64,000 nucleotides of DNA from Pseudomonas sp. GD03944 (GTDB lineage Bacteria; Pseudomonadota; Gammaproteobacteria; Pseudomonadales; Pseudomonadaceae). The notes under the pieces are model-generated. The model did no database searches and was not told the origin of the DNA. It saw only the letters and a program-made list of their open reading frames with translations. Both the position numbers and the translations under genes were made by a program. Shown here one piece after another: positions 17,651 to 25,831 of the stretch. The stretch is taken from contig NZ_JAOCAH010000005.1 of the NCBI RefSeq assembly GCF_029839275.1, positions 124,001 through 188,000 on the forward strand, written 5' to 3'. Positions within the stretch are counted from its first letter, which is position 1. Every line of letters begins with the position of its first letter.

Positions 17651-17762
17651 GCCTCGCGTTCAGCCGTTCTGGCCTGAGCGGCACCCTCTCCCGGTAAAAC
17701 ATCCCGAACCCATGGCGCGGATCCCAGTCCCCTTCTTAGAGGACCACGCTGGGAGAATTCGC

Positions 17763-18206
17763 ATGCCCGCCAAGCAGATTACCGCCCGACAGCTGGGCCT
17801 GGATGACGGGTTGGCCCAGGGCTGCGACGACGCCTTGTTCAAATGGCTGATCGCCAGTTTCCTGTTCGGCAAACCCATCCAGCAGCGCATCGCCGAGCAG
17901 GCCTACCGGGTCATCGTCGAGCAGCACCGCCGCGACACGCCGCGCAAGCTGGGCGGCTGCAGCAAGGCCGAACTGGTGCGCATGCTCGGCCAGGCGCATT
18001 ACGTGCGCTACGACCTGTCCACCGCCGAACGCCTGGTGAAGCTGTGCAAAAAGCTCAACGACGAATACGCCGGCTCGGTCCGCGAGCTGTACCGGCAAAG
18101 TGTCGATCGCCAGGATTTCGAAGCGCGCCTGCTGGTGTTCGAGGGCATCGGCCCGAAGACCGTCGAGATCTTCATGCGCGAGGCCGGTCCGGTGCTGTAC
18201 GGGTGA
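17763..18206 (+). CDS. HhH-GPD-like DNA glycosylase homologue, short form
   Basis: The product is 147 aa, starting at ATG 17763 with GGGAG ahead of it. Helical segments (LFKWLIASFLFGKPIQQRIAEQAYRVI) lead to a helix-hairpin-helix motif at the very end (LLVFEGIGPKTVEIFMREAG). The layout resembles endonuclease III-type proteins, but the chain stops just after the hairpin, so the catalytic Asp region and the Fe-S cysteines are absent. It may bind DNA without glycosylase activity. The next gene is a small disordered protein. Confidence 0.65.
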   Translation: MPAKQITARQLGLDDGLAQGCDDALFKWLIASFLFGKPIQQRIAEQAYRVIVEQHRRDTPRKLGGCSKAELVRMLGQAHYVRYDLSTAERLVKLCKKLNDEYAGSVRELYRQSVDRQDFEARLLVFEGIGPKTVEIFMREAGPVLYG

Positions 18207-18315
18207 GCACCGCCGTGCCCGTCTTTACCTGAACTCATCGCGCCGGCCCCGGTTCCAAACCTACACGGCACGCGCCCACAGGGGCCGCGTCGATCCACCC
18301 AGCCAGGAGGTGACC

Positions 18316-18615
18316 ATGAAGCCGAACGACACCCATAACGGCAATCGCAACGAAGCCACCCTCGACGCCGACAAGTGGCCGGAACAGGACTCACCGGGCG
18401 ACCGTCGCGGCCTGCCTGGCTACCCCCGGGAGCAAAAGGACGGCGGTGAACAGCGCAATGTGGACCCGGAACTGGGTTTTGACCCGGACTCCCCGGATGC
18501 CAGCGATCCGCAGATCGATCCGCCCGAACCGCCGCGCATCCCGGACAACCCGCCAGATCCACGCGAAGAGCGACGGGCCCCGAGCGACGAGTACCCGCCG
18601 TACGAGAAGAAATGA
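18316..18615 (+). CDS. small proline-rich, probably disordered protein
   Basis: The product is 99 aa, very rich in Asp, Glu, Pro and Arg (for example DPQIDPPEPPRIPDNPPDPRE), with no hydrophobic core and therefore intrinsically disordered. A near-perfect ribosome site (AGGAGGTGACC before ATG 18316) argues that it is translated, and strongly. No family is recognised. Such acidic hydrophilic proteins are often stress-related; that is only a guess. Confidence 0.65.
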   Translation: MKPNDTHNGNRNEATLDADKWPEQDSPGDRRGLPGYPREQKDGGEQRNVDPELGFDPDSPDASDPQIDPPEPPRIPDNPPDPREERRAPSDEYPPYEKK

Positions 18616-18651
18616 GTCGTCTGGCACTCCGACACGGCGCGCCAGACGGGA

Positions 18652-19425
18652 TCAGCGAGCGCTCAGGCTGCCCCGTGCGCTTTCCTGGATGAAGCGCCGG
18701 CGGATGTCTTCCACGGCGCCGCGCTCCAGCAGGGTGCGGATGGCCGCGTTGATGTCGGGCAGGTAGTGGCCGTGCCTGGGGTTGAGCTTTATCGCCACCG
18801 GCGCGGTGCCGATCAGCGGGCCGCGGATGAACAGCGCCGGGTTCAGACCGCGGGTCTCCAGCAGGTAGGCGAACAGGTCGTCGGTCATGACGATGGCGTC
18901 CACCCGCCCCAGCATCAACAGCTCCATCAGGGCGTCTTCACGAGAGGTGTCGAGCCGCACCAGCCGCTGCGCCTGGAAGGCCTCTTCCAGCGAGGGATAG
19001 CGGTAGCCGCGCACCCCGCCAACATTCAGCTCGCTCAAGTGCGCCAGGGGTACTTCCCGTGCCGGGTGCTCGGCCAGGAAGAACAGGTGTTCCGTCACAT
19101 CCAGGTAGGGTGTCGAATAGAGGAACGGCACGCCGCCCGGTTCGTCGCGCCAGAGGGGTGAGTCGGCGTAGTTGAGGTCGACCCGGCCCTGCTGCTCCAT
19201 GAGCTTCAGGCGGTTGGTCGGGTAGAACACGAAGTCGGCTTCGATACCGGCGCTGTCGAGCACCTGCCGCGCCACATCGACGGCAATGCCCCGGGGCTCG
19301 CCGTTGGCATCGCTGTAGCTGTAGGGCGCCCACTGCGTCGCGCCACTGACCAGGGTCTGGGCCGATGCCACCATGGGCAGCAACAGCGCGAAAAACATCA
19401 TCCGTGACAGCGTGCAATACCCCAT
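18652..19425 (-). CDS. periplasmic amino-acid-type solute-binding protein (SBP family 3)
   Basis: The product is 257 aa. The signal peptide ends MVASA, followed by the SBP_bac_3 fold: QWAPYSYSDANGEPRGIAVDVARQVL, DLNYADSPLWRDEP and a C-terminal GRVDAIVMTDDLFAYLL. ATG 19425 has GGAG five bases ahead; a TTG further upstream is less likely. No permease or ATPase gene is adjacent, so it may be an orphan binding protein or act as a sensor ligand-carrier. The ligand is unknown. Confidence 0.85.
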   Translation of the reverse strand: MGYCTLSRMMFFALLLPMVASAQTLVSGATQWAPYSYSDANGEPRGIAVDVARQVLDSAGIEADFVFYPTNRLKLMEQQGRVDLNYADSPLWRDEPGGVPFLYSTPYLDVTEHLFFLAEHPAREVPLAHLSELNVGGVRGYRYPSLEEAFQAQRLVRLDTSREDALMELLMLGRVDAIVMTDDLFAYLLETRGLNPALFIRGPLIGTAPVAIKLNPRHGHYLPDINAAIRTLLERGAVEDIRRRFIQESARGSLSAR

Positions 19426-19534
19426 AGCCTCTCCAGGCTCGCTAACCAAACGTGCAACGCACGGTACGCGGGCTGCGCGCGGGACTCAACAAGCGGCGTG
19501 TGGCGGGCCGTTCGCGGTGTGGCCAGAAGGGCGC

Positions 19535-19750
19535 TCAGGCCCGCTTGAGCCCCTGCCCGGCCAGCGACTCGCGGGCGAAGCGCAGTTGGCTCGCGTCGAG
19601 GTTCAGGCGGTGGATGACGTTGAGCAGTTGCTGGCGCAGCAGCTCGTCGCCCACGGCCTCGGCGGCCCGCATCACGGCGATCGCCGCCGCTTCGTTGTTA
19701 TCCGCCACCTGGCTGAGAGTCTTGCAGATACCGCGTGTCGTACGATCCAC
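19535..19750 (-). CDS. small hypothetical helical protein
   Basis: The product is 71 aa from a GTG at 19750 with AGAGGCG upstream. The sequence is amphipathic helical (EAAAIAVMRAAEAVGDELLRQQLLNVIHRLNLDASQLRFARESL). It lies downstream of the chemoreceptor gene on the same strand, 100 bases away. The family is not recognised. Confidence 0.5.
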   Translation of the reverse strand: MDRTTRGICKTLSQVADNNEAAAIAVMRAAEAVGDELLRQQLLNVIHRLNLDASQLRFARESLAGQGLKRA

Positions 19751-19850
19751 GTGAACGCCTCTGATGAATGCGAGGCGCTACTCTAGAACCGCTTTGTTTC
19801 GGTTTGATGGCATGGCCTGCCACCCCGTTGCACGGGTTCTTGCGGGCAGG

Positions 19851-20939
19851 TCAGAGCTGCTTGTCGTGCTCCACCAGCACCCGTTTGACGATGCGCATCA
19901 CTTCGATGTTGCAGTCCTCCATCTGCGCCAGTTCGCGCAGGGTGTCGCTCAAGCGGCCCTGGGCGAAGGCCTCGATGGCCGCCATGCCGGAGCGGTGCAC
20001 CTGCTCGTGGGGCTGCTCGATCAGGCGGAATTCGCGGTTGCCCTTGAGCGCTTCGTTGCCCTCGCCGTAGTACCAGCGGCCGAACAGGCACTCCTCCTCG
20101 CTCGCCAGGCGCACCGATGTGCCCTTGCCGCTGAGCAGCGTCTCGTAGACCTCGGTCTTGAGCGATAGCTCGGCCAGGTTCGCCAGCTCGATGCCCGAGC
20201 GGAAGAACGACTGGCTGATTTCGTGGTGCATGCGCTGCGCCAGGTTGTGCACGTCCAGCATGGCGCCACTGGCTTCGGTGGTCATGGCATGGAAATGGTT
20301 GGCGCTGCTGACGTGGCGCTGGATTTCCGCCTGGGAGGCGTGGATCACCCGCTGGATGTCGGCGGTTTCACGGACGATGTCCAAGGTGGCACTGGCGGTC
20401 TTCTCCGCCAGGTCGCGAATCTCCCCGGCGACCACGGCGAAGCCCCGCCCGGATTCCCCGGCGCGGGCTGCCTCGATGGCGGCGTTCAGCGCCAGCAGGT
20501 TGGTCTGGCTGGCGATGCTGCCGATCAGGCCGACGATGCGGTCGATTTCCCCGGCACGCTGCACCAGTTCCGCGATGCGCTGGTTGAGAGTGGCCAGGCC
20601 GTTCTCCATGAGCTGGGATTGTTCCTGCAGCTGGCCGAACTTCAGTTTGTTCTGGATCGCGGCGCCTGCCACGTCCTGGGCCCGCTGGTTGTTGGCGTCC
20701 AGCCGGGCGTTGAGGTAGCCGAACGACTCGCCCACGTGGCCGATGGAATGGCCGAACTTCAGCAGGTTACCGGACAGCCCTTTGTAGAACGCCAGGTCGT
20801 CGTGCACCCGCCGATCCTGCTGGGTGGCGAGCAGCACCTCGCGCAATTGGCGGGCTTCCTGTTCAGCCGCCTCGAGGCGGGCACGCAACGAGCGGTTTTC
20901 TTCTTCACAGGCCTGGTAGCGGCTGGCGCGTACGAACAT
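19851..20939 (-). CDS. soluble methyl-accepting chemoreceptor with C-terminal CZB domain
   Basis: The product is 362 aa with no membrane segment. A coiled-coil start (about 8-45) leads to the MCP signalling hairpin, whose tip is recognisable by [43 protein letters not shown] (about 140-185). The C-terminal part is a CZB zinc-binding domain with the conserved [13 protein letters not shown]ys segment and a later EQPHEQVH. In the first CZB helix ([13 protein letters not shown]) the usual zinc His appears replaced. GGAGGTGAGAC directly precedes the ATG. A palindrome lies just upstream. Confidence 0.88.
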   Translation of the reverse strand: MFVRASRYQACEEENRSLRARLEAAEQEARQLREVLLATQQDRRVHDDLAFYKGLSGNLLKFGHSIGHVGESFGYLNARLDANNQRAQDVAGAAIQNKLKFGQLQEQSQLMENGLATLNQRIAELVQRAGEIDRIVGLIGSIASQTNLLALNAAIEAARAGESGRGFAVVAGEIRDLAEKTASATLDIVRETADIQRVIHASQAEIQRHVSSANHFHAMTTEASGAMLDVHNLAQRMHHEISQSFFRSGIELANLAELSLKTEVYETLLSGKGTSVRLASEEECLFGRWYYGEGNEALKGNREFRLIEQPHEQVHRSGMAAIEAFAQGRLSDTLRELAQMEDCNIEVMRIVKRVLVEHDKQL

Positions 20940-20967
20940 GTCTCACCTCCGGTGAGCGTCAACAATA

Positions 20968-20984
20968 GATATCACAGTGATATC
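20968..20984. promoter_or_regulatory. 17-bp perfect palindrome upstream of the chemoreceptor
   Basis: GATATCACAGTGATATC has perfect eight-base arms around one base. It lies 29 bp upstream of the chemoreceptor ATG, where an operator would overlap the promoter or leader. The cognate regulator is not identified. Confidence 0.5.
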
Positions 20985-21173
20985 AATGTTTGTGCCAGCC
21001 ACGAACACGTTAAAATTCAAGTAGATAGGTTAAGGCGAGTCACCATGACCAAGAGTCATAACGACCACCCAAGGTTATAAAGACCCGAGCAAACGGTCCT
21101 GCCGACTGCCACCACACTGGAAATGACCGGGAGATGCGACAACACTGTCGGCAGACCTTTTTCGGACAGGCCC

Positions 21174-21461
21174 ATGCTCAAAGTCATCGCCCAGGATTTC
21201 ATCAAGCCCGAACACATCGATCGCGTCCTGCCGCTGTACCGGGAGCTCGTGGAAAAGACCCGGCAGGAACCCCGCTGTTTTTCCTACGAACTGTGCGTCG
21301 ATCAGAAAGACCCTGGCCACTTCGTGTTCATCGAGGAATGGCCTGATCGCGCGGCCCTGGATGCCCACTGCCAGACCGAGCACTTCCGCCGCCTGGTGCC
21401 CCTGATCGATCAGTACCAGAGCAAACCCGGCACCTTCCTGCTGATGGACCCGGTCGAGTAA
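21174..21461 (+). CDS. antibiotic biosynthesis monooxygenase (ABM/YgiN-like) protein
   Basis: The product is 95 aa, a single ferredoxin-like ABM domain: MLKVIAQDFIKPEHIDRVL, SYELCVDQKDPGHFVFIEEW and LDAHCQTEHFRRLVP. These are typical of small dimeric quinol or monooxygenase-like enzymes. ATG 21174 is preferred; an upstream in-frame start at 21123 lacks support. It ends four bases before an aminoglycoside-nucleotidyltransferase-like gene, so the two are probably co-transcribed. Confidence 0.82.
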   Translation: MLKVIAQDFIKPEHIDRVLPLYRELVEKTRQEPRCFSYELCVDQKDPGHFVFIEEWPDRAALDAHCQTEHFRRLVPLIDQYQSKPGTFLLMDPVE

Positions 21462-21465
21462 CGCC

Positions 21466-22254
21466 ATGCAACCGGATACCCGCGCCCCGCTCGAAGCCAT
21501 CCACGACGCCCTGGGCGACGACCTGCTGGCGGTCTACCTGTACGGCTCGGCGGTGGATGGGGGCCTGCGCCCGGACAGCGACATCGACCTGCTGGTGATC
21601 GCCCGTACTCCGTTGGCCGGACACGCCCGCCAGCATCTGGTGCAGCGCCTGCTGGAGCTGTCCGCCTACCCGGCTCGCGACGGGGTACGGCCACTGGAAC
21701 TGACCCTGGTGGTGCTGGACGACATCCGTCCGTGGCGCTACCCGCCGCGCCGCGACCTGGTGTTCGGTGAGTGGCTGCGCCCGGCGCTGGAATCTGGCGA
21801 GATTGCGCCGCCTGCCCTCGATCCGGACCTCAGCGTGCTGCTGACCTCAGCCCGGCAACACAGCCGCGCCCTGGCCGGGGCACCGGCCGATGAGCTACTG
21901 CCGGCGATCCCTGCGGCCGACCTGCGCCGCGCGATGCTCGACAGCCTGCCCAGCCTGATTGCGAGTACTGGTGGTGACGAGCGCAACGTGCTGCTCACCC
22001 TGGCGCGCATGTGGTTCACCCTGGCCACCGGCCGCATCGCCCCGAAAGACCAGGCCGCCAGTTGGCTGGCCGAACGCTTGCCAGCGCCGCAGCGCGCCCT
22101 GCTCGACCGGGCGCGCCAGGCCTACCTCGGCCAGTGTCACGATGACTGGCAGCCCCATCAGCGGGCGGTGGAGGCCTGGGTGAAGCTTGCCCGCGGCGTA
22201 ATCGAACACCTCGGGCATTCACAGTGCGATTCAGGGCATTCCACCCCGGGGTGA
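21466..22254 (+). CDS. AadA/ANT(3'')-like nucleotidyltransferase
   Basis: The product is 262 aa. The N-terminal nucleotidyltransferase motif is intact: LYGSAVDGGLRPDSDIDLLV, with the GS and D-x-D metal ligands. The C-terminal DUF4111-type helical domain contains NVLLTLARMWFTLATGRIAPKDQAA and ARQAYLG, as in ANT(3'')-Ia (AadA) enzymes, which adenylylate streptomycin and spectinomycin. The chromosomal setting without integron or IS features suggests an intrinsic family member; the real substrate is not known from sequence. Confidence 0.85.
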   Translation: MQPDTRAPLEAIHDALGDDLLAVYLYGSAVDGGLRPDSDIDLLVIARTPLAGHARQHLVQRLLELSAYPARDGVRPLELTLVVLDDIRPWRYPPRRDLVFGEWLRPALESGEIAPPALDPDLSVLLTSARQHSRALAGAPADELLPAIPAADLRRAMLDSLPSLIASTGGDERNVLLTLARMWFTLATGRIAPKDQAASWLAERLPAPQRALLDRARQAYLGQCHDDWQPHQRAVEAWVKLARGVIEHLGHSQCDSGHSTPG

Positions 22255-22290
22255 CGGAGCACAGGACGTCACGCCTGAGCGGACTGGCAC

Positions 22291-23007
22291 TCATGGCCCC
22301 GATGCGTCGACCGACTCCTGCATCGCTTGCCTGTGAGCGCGCAAAAGCAGGCCGATATCCTCTTCTGGAATCGTACCGCGGTGCCGCCTCACCTGACTCA
22401 TATCGTGCCGAGTTGCATTCCTGCCAAACCAGCGCCTTCGGCTTTTCTCCAGATCCAGCACAGCGACCTGCACCTGAGGCACCCCTGCCTCGCCAGTCTG
22501 GAGCTTGATGAAAATATGCTTGGGGTAGCAGCAGCCATGCTGCCAGCCGGCCCGATGCATCCGCGCCAGCGTCATCGCGACCTGGGTCAGCACCCGAGAC
22601 CTGAGTGCCGGCGCGTGCTCGGTCTCGTACCACTGCGAGAGGCTGAGGTAATCGTGCAACGCTTCGGTGACCAGCAGTGCCTGCCACTGATCGGCCTGCT
22701 GACGGGCCGCGCAATAGACGATGTTCGGCGTCCTGACGCCCAGGCGCGCCATGGCTCGGTAGGCATCGCGCTCACGCAGCACCGTGGGGCGCCCCAGCGG
22801 ATGCAGGAAAGACCGGTAAAGGTGCCCGACCTGCCGCTTGCAGTACAACGGTGGGTGGCTGGCATCGCGGTGGCTCAGCAACTGCACACCGCTCTCGCCG
22901 CCCCGACGGTGATTGGCCGGTTCGACCCATACCCCCGAACTGTTCCACCAACGATCGAAGTGGGTTGTGCTGGACTGAACCGCCGCATGACTGGCAAGGG
23001 TGTTCAT
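22291..23007 (-). CDS. inaA: InaA/LPS-kinase-like protein
   Basis: The product is 238 aa with a kinase-like fold: LYCKRQVGHLYRSFLHPLGRPTVLRERDAYRAMARLGV (Lys-containing lobe) and the catalytic-loop-like MHRAGWQHGCCYPKHIFI with downstream AVLDLEKSRR. This is the InaA/WaaP-type LPS kinase family. Start is ATG 23007, two bases after the methyltransferase stop. In P. aeruginosa and P. putida the same order (colR, colS, methyltransferase, inaA) occurs, and a ColR box lies ahead of the pair. Confidence 0.85.
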   Translation of the reverse strand: MNTLASHAAVQSSTTHFDRWWNSSGVWVEPANHRRGGESGVQLLSHRDASHPPLYCKRQVGHLYRSFLHPLGRPTVLRERDAYRAMARLGVRTPNIVYCAARQQADQWQALLVTEALHDYLSLSQWYETEHAPALRSRVLTQVAMTLARMHRAGWQHGCCYPKHIFIKLQTGEAGVPQVQVAVLDLEKSRRRWFGRNATRHDMSQVRRHRGTIPEEDIGLLLRAHRQAMQESVDASGP

Positions 23008-23009
23008 GC

Positions 23010-23699
23010 TCACACCCCCTTGCGCAGGATGTAGGTACGCCACATGGCATACCCCGGCAGAAAATCCCGGTGCCCGAGTATCTGGAAACCCGCTCGCTGA
23101 AACTCCTGCTCGATGACCGCCCTGGCCACCACGAAGCGGTTCTGGTTCTGCCCGGCACGGCCATCGGCCGCACGGCGCCTCTCCAGTCGTCGACGTGCCC
23201 AGGCCTTGTAGTTGCCATCGACCCAGAGCGAAAGGATGACGGTGTCGCGGCTGACCCGGTGGAACTCGCGCAGGATTTCCAGACGATGCGCACTGGACTG
23301 GATGTGATGCAGCAGGCGGATGCAGAAGATGCAATCCACCGCGTTATCGCTAAGGTCGATGGCGAACGCCGAGGTCTGAAACGTATTCACCCGTGCAACC
23401 ACCTCGGGGGGCTGGGCAGAACGTGCCGTCACCAGCATGTCGACGGAGTTGTCCGCGGCGAATATCACCCGGTTGGGTTGCTCGGCCAGCATCGGCCAGA
23501 AACGCCCGGCCCCACAGGGTAGATCGAGAACCAGATCAGGGTCTCCAGCCCGCCGGAGAGCCTGCCGAGCGACCTGGACGTCCCGCCAGTGCGACAAACG
23601 TCGAGCAACGCTCTCCTGATGCTTGTGCAGGTACTGCTGCGAATGACCCTGATCGTATTTACGGGAAAAATCGAGCTCGGTGACAGAGGGCTTGGGCAT
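23010..23699 (-). CDS. class I SAM-dependent methyltransferase of the colRS locus
   Basis: The product is 229 aa with the SAM-binding motif I DLVLDLPCGAGRFWPMLA, the acidic loop IFAADNSVDML, and motif IV region DCIFCIRLLHHI. ATG 23699 is supported by AGGA upstream; the frame extends to 23732. It is followed two bases later by inaA and preceded by colS with a ColR box in the gap. Its substrate is unknown; the context suggests an envelope or lipid molecule. Confidence 0.85.
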   Translation of the reverse strand: MPKPSVTELDFSRKYDQGHSQQYLHKHQESVARRLSHWRDVQVARQALRRAGDPDLVLDLPCGAGRFWPMLAEQPNRVIFAADNSVDMLVTARSAQPPEVVARVNTFQTSAFAIDLSDNAVDCIFCIRLLHHIQSSAHRLEILREFHRVSRDTVILSLWVDGNYKAWARRRLERRRAADGRAGQNQNRFVVARAVIEQEFQRAGFQILGHRDFLPGYAMWRTYILRKGV

Positions 23700-23769
23700 G
23701 GCGAGTCGTCCTGGAGTGGGTACGCCTGCCACCTTAGAAAACGCCGAATCAAAGGCCCGTCAAAAGGGT

Positions 23770-23785
23770 GTGAAAAAATCGTTAG
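23770..23785 (-). promoter_or_regulatory. ColR-binding site before the methyltransferase-inaA operon
   Basis: Read on the minus strand, CTAACGATTTTTTCAC fits every position of the ColR consensus known from P. putida (YYNASNNYTTTTTCAC). It overlaps the colS stop codon and ends 71 bp before the methyltransferase ATG, in the correct orientation. Confidence 0.78.
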
Positions 23786-25050
23786 TTGTCGGGTTGCAGA
23801 CTGACATCAAAAGAAGTGCCACCCCCTTCCAGGTTGCTGACTGCAATGCGCCAGCCCTGGTTGATGCAGATCCGCTTCACCAACGAAAGGCCCAGGCCGA
23901 GCCCCTCCCCCCGCGAATGCTGGCCACGCACGAACGACTGGAAGATGTGTTCATGCTGGTCGGCGGGAATGCCCAGGCCACTGTCTTCCACCCGAAAGCC
24001 GCCAGACCTGACCACCAGGCGGACGCCCCCGTGATCGGTGTAATGCAGGGCATTGCGCAACAGGTTGGCCATCACCGTACTGAGGAGGGTCGGGTTGTAC
24101 AGACCGCTGTCCATGCCCTCTTCGATGAACTGGAAGGCCAGTCCCTTTTCCTCGAACAACGGAGTCCATCGGCCGATCTGGTCAGCCGCAATAGACCCCA
24201 GACTGCTTTCGGCAAACGCGCTTTTATTGGTTTTGTCACGGGCCAGTTGCAGGAAGGTCTGCACCAACTCCTGCATTTCCTGGCTCGCACGGCTGATACG
24301 TTCCAACTGCTCGCGACCACGCGCATCCAGGTTGTTTTCAGTCAGCAACTCGCACGACGTGGCGATCACCATCAGCGGTGTGCGCAACTCGTGGCTGACA
24401 TCGCTGGTGAACAGGCGCTCACGCTCCAGCGACTGGCGAACCTGCCCGAGCGTGCTGTCGAAGGCATCGGCCAGTTGCCCCACCTCGTCCTCGGGGTATT
24501 GCGGGGCCAGCGGTGGCGCCAGAGGATGCAACTGGTCTCGGTGGCGCACCTGCTGCGCGAGGCGGCTGATAGGCGCCATGACCTTCCTTGCCATCACCAG
24601 GCCCAGCCCCCAGGCCCCGATCACCGTCAGCAGGAAGCCGGCCAGCACCACATTGAAAAGCACCTGCTCGCGCGCCTCGAATTCATGCTGCTCCTGTACC
24701 AGCAGGTAGGTGCTGCCGTTGAGTTCCCGACTGTAGACGTAAAAGGCCCTGTCACCCTCAACCACCTCATTGAACCCTTCAGCCAACTGGGCGAACTGTT
24801 CGGGAATCGCCTGCTGCGGCTGGTTGGAGGCAAAAAATCGTGTGGAGGCATCCAGCCGTGGCGCACGCCCCTGTTCGACGTCGTCGTGCAGGATCTGATT
24901 CAGTTCGCGGTCCATTTCCTCGGACACCAGGTGCTCTTCGATGAAGTGCACCACGGCCACGATGCTCAGGGAAAACAGACCGCTCACCACCACGGTCATG
25001 AGCACGAAGGCGATCAGAATACGCCGGGCGAACGGCTGCTTGGAGGCCAT
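23782..25050 (-). CDS. colS: sensor histidine kinase ColS
   Basis: The product is 422 aa. Membrane helix 1 is at about 11-35, a periplasmic loop at about 36-128, helix 2 at about 129-152, then HAMP, the H-box FTSDVSHELRTPLMVI, and ATPase N, G1 and G2 boxes (ANLLRNALHYTD, VEDSGLGIP, EGLGLGLSLVKRI). The periplasmic part has H35, E38, H40 and two ExxE motifs (E95-E98, E125-E128), matching the iron/zinc-sensing features described for P. putida ColS. It starts five bases after the colR stop. Predicted input is excess transition metal. Confidence 0.92.
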   Translation of the reverse strand: MASKQPFARRILIAFVLMTVVVSGLFSLSIVAVVHFIEEHLVSEEMDRELNQILHDDVEQGRAPRLDASTRFFASNQPQQAIPEQFAQLAEGFNEVVEGDRAFYVYSRELNGSTYLLVQEQHEFEAREQVLFNVVLAGFLLTVIGAWGLGLVMARKVMAPISRLAQQVRHRDQLHPLAPPLAPQYPEDEVGQLADAFDSTLGQVRQSLERERLFTSDVSHELRTPLMVIATSCELLTENNLDARGREQLERISRASQEMQELVQTFLQLARDKTNKSAFAESSLGSIAADQIGRWTPLFEEKGLAFQFIEEGMDSGLYNPTLLSTVMANLLRNALHYTDHGGVRLVVRSGGFRVEDSGLGIPADQHEHIFQSFVRGQHSRGEGLGLGLSLVKRICINQGWRIAVSNLEGGGTSFDVSLQPDN

Positions 25051-25054
25051 GATT

Positions 25055-25723
25055 CTACTCGGCGAGACGGTAGCCCACGCCGTGCAACGTATGCAGCAGC
25101 GGTGTGGCGAAGGGTTTGTCGAGGGCCTGGCGCAGTTGGTGGATATGACTGCGCAGGCTGTCGCTGTCCGGGCAATCATCGCCCCACAAGGCTTCTTCCA
25201 GGACCTCACGGCGCACCACGGCCGGGCTTTTCTGCATGAGCACCGCCAGCAGCTTGAGTCCCAGGGGGTTGAGCTTGAGTGCCTGGCCAGCACGGCTGAC
25301 ATGCAGGGTGTCGAGGTCGTAGACCAGGTCCGCCACCATCAACTGGCGCTTGCGGCTCCCCTGGCTGCGACGCAGGATGGCCTCGATGCGGGCCACCAGC
25401 TCGGCCAGGGCGAACGGCTTGACCAGGTAATCATCAGCGCCCGAACGCAATCCTTTCAACCGGTCATCCAGTGCATCGCGCGCCGTCAGCATGAGAATCG
25501 GGACTTCACTCTTGCCGTCGTCGCGCAAGCGTTGGCACACCTGGTAACCGTCCATGCCAGGCAACATGATGTCCAGCACGATCAAGTCGTAATGCCCGGT
25601 CGTCGCCAGGTGCAGGCCACTGAGTCCGTCCTGGGCACAGTCGACGGTAAACCCCTTGAGCTGCAGGTAGTCGAGCACGTTGGCGAGAATGTCGCGGTTG
25701 TCTTCGATGACCAGAATTCGCAT
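25055..25723 (-). CDS. colR: response regulator ColR
   Basis: The product is 222 aa, OmpR/PhoB class. The receiver domain has acidic pocket VIEDN, phospho-acceptor in DLIVLDIMLPGMDG, Thr in ILMLTARDA and Lys in DYLVKPFAL. The C-terminal winged helix contains LLAVLMQKSPAVVRREVLEEALWGDDCPDSDSLRSHIHQLR. ATG 25723 is chosen; the longer frame to 25762 runs into the ColR box. It is divergent from an envelope operon whose upstream region carries a perfect ColR site. Confidence 0.92.
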   Translation of the reverse strand: MRILVIEDNRDILANVLDYLQLKGFTVDCAQDGLSGLHLATTGHYDLIVLDIMLPGMDGYQVCQRLRDDGKSEVPILMLTARDALDDRLKGLRSGADDYLVKPFALAELVARIEAILRRSQGSRKRQLMVADLVYDLDTLHVSRAGQALKLNPLGLKLLAVLMQKSPAVVRREVLEEALWGDDCPDSDSLRSHIHQLRQALDKPFATPLLHTLHGVGYRLAE

Positions 25724-25746
25724 CGCTTGATCTCTTGAACCGAGGT

Positions 25747-25762
25747 TTAACGGTTTTTTCAC
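25747..25762 (+). promoter_or_regulatory. ColR-binding site in the colR/sulfatase divergent region
   Basis: TTAACGGTTTTTTCAC matches the ColR consensus (YYNASNNYTTTTTCAC) at every constrained position. It points towards the plus-strand operon starting at 25832 and lies 23 bp upstream of colR on the other strand, so it could mediate both activation of the operon and autoregulation. Confidence 0.78.
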
Positions 25763-25831
25763 ACCCTGTTGACGCGGGCCTCACAGCCGGCGCGACAGAC
25801 TGCGGCACGTTCATCCAGCAAGGATCATACG

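Noticed and set aside
21044..21079. An 11-codon frame (ATG ACC AAG ... TAA) upstream of the ABM gene
   Set aside because: Too short, no conserved feature, and no downstream terminator to suggest a leader peptide.
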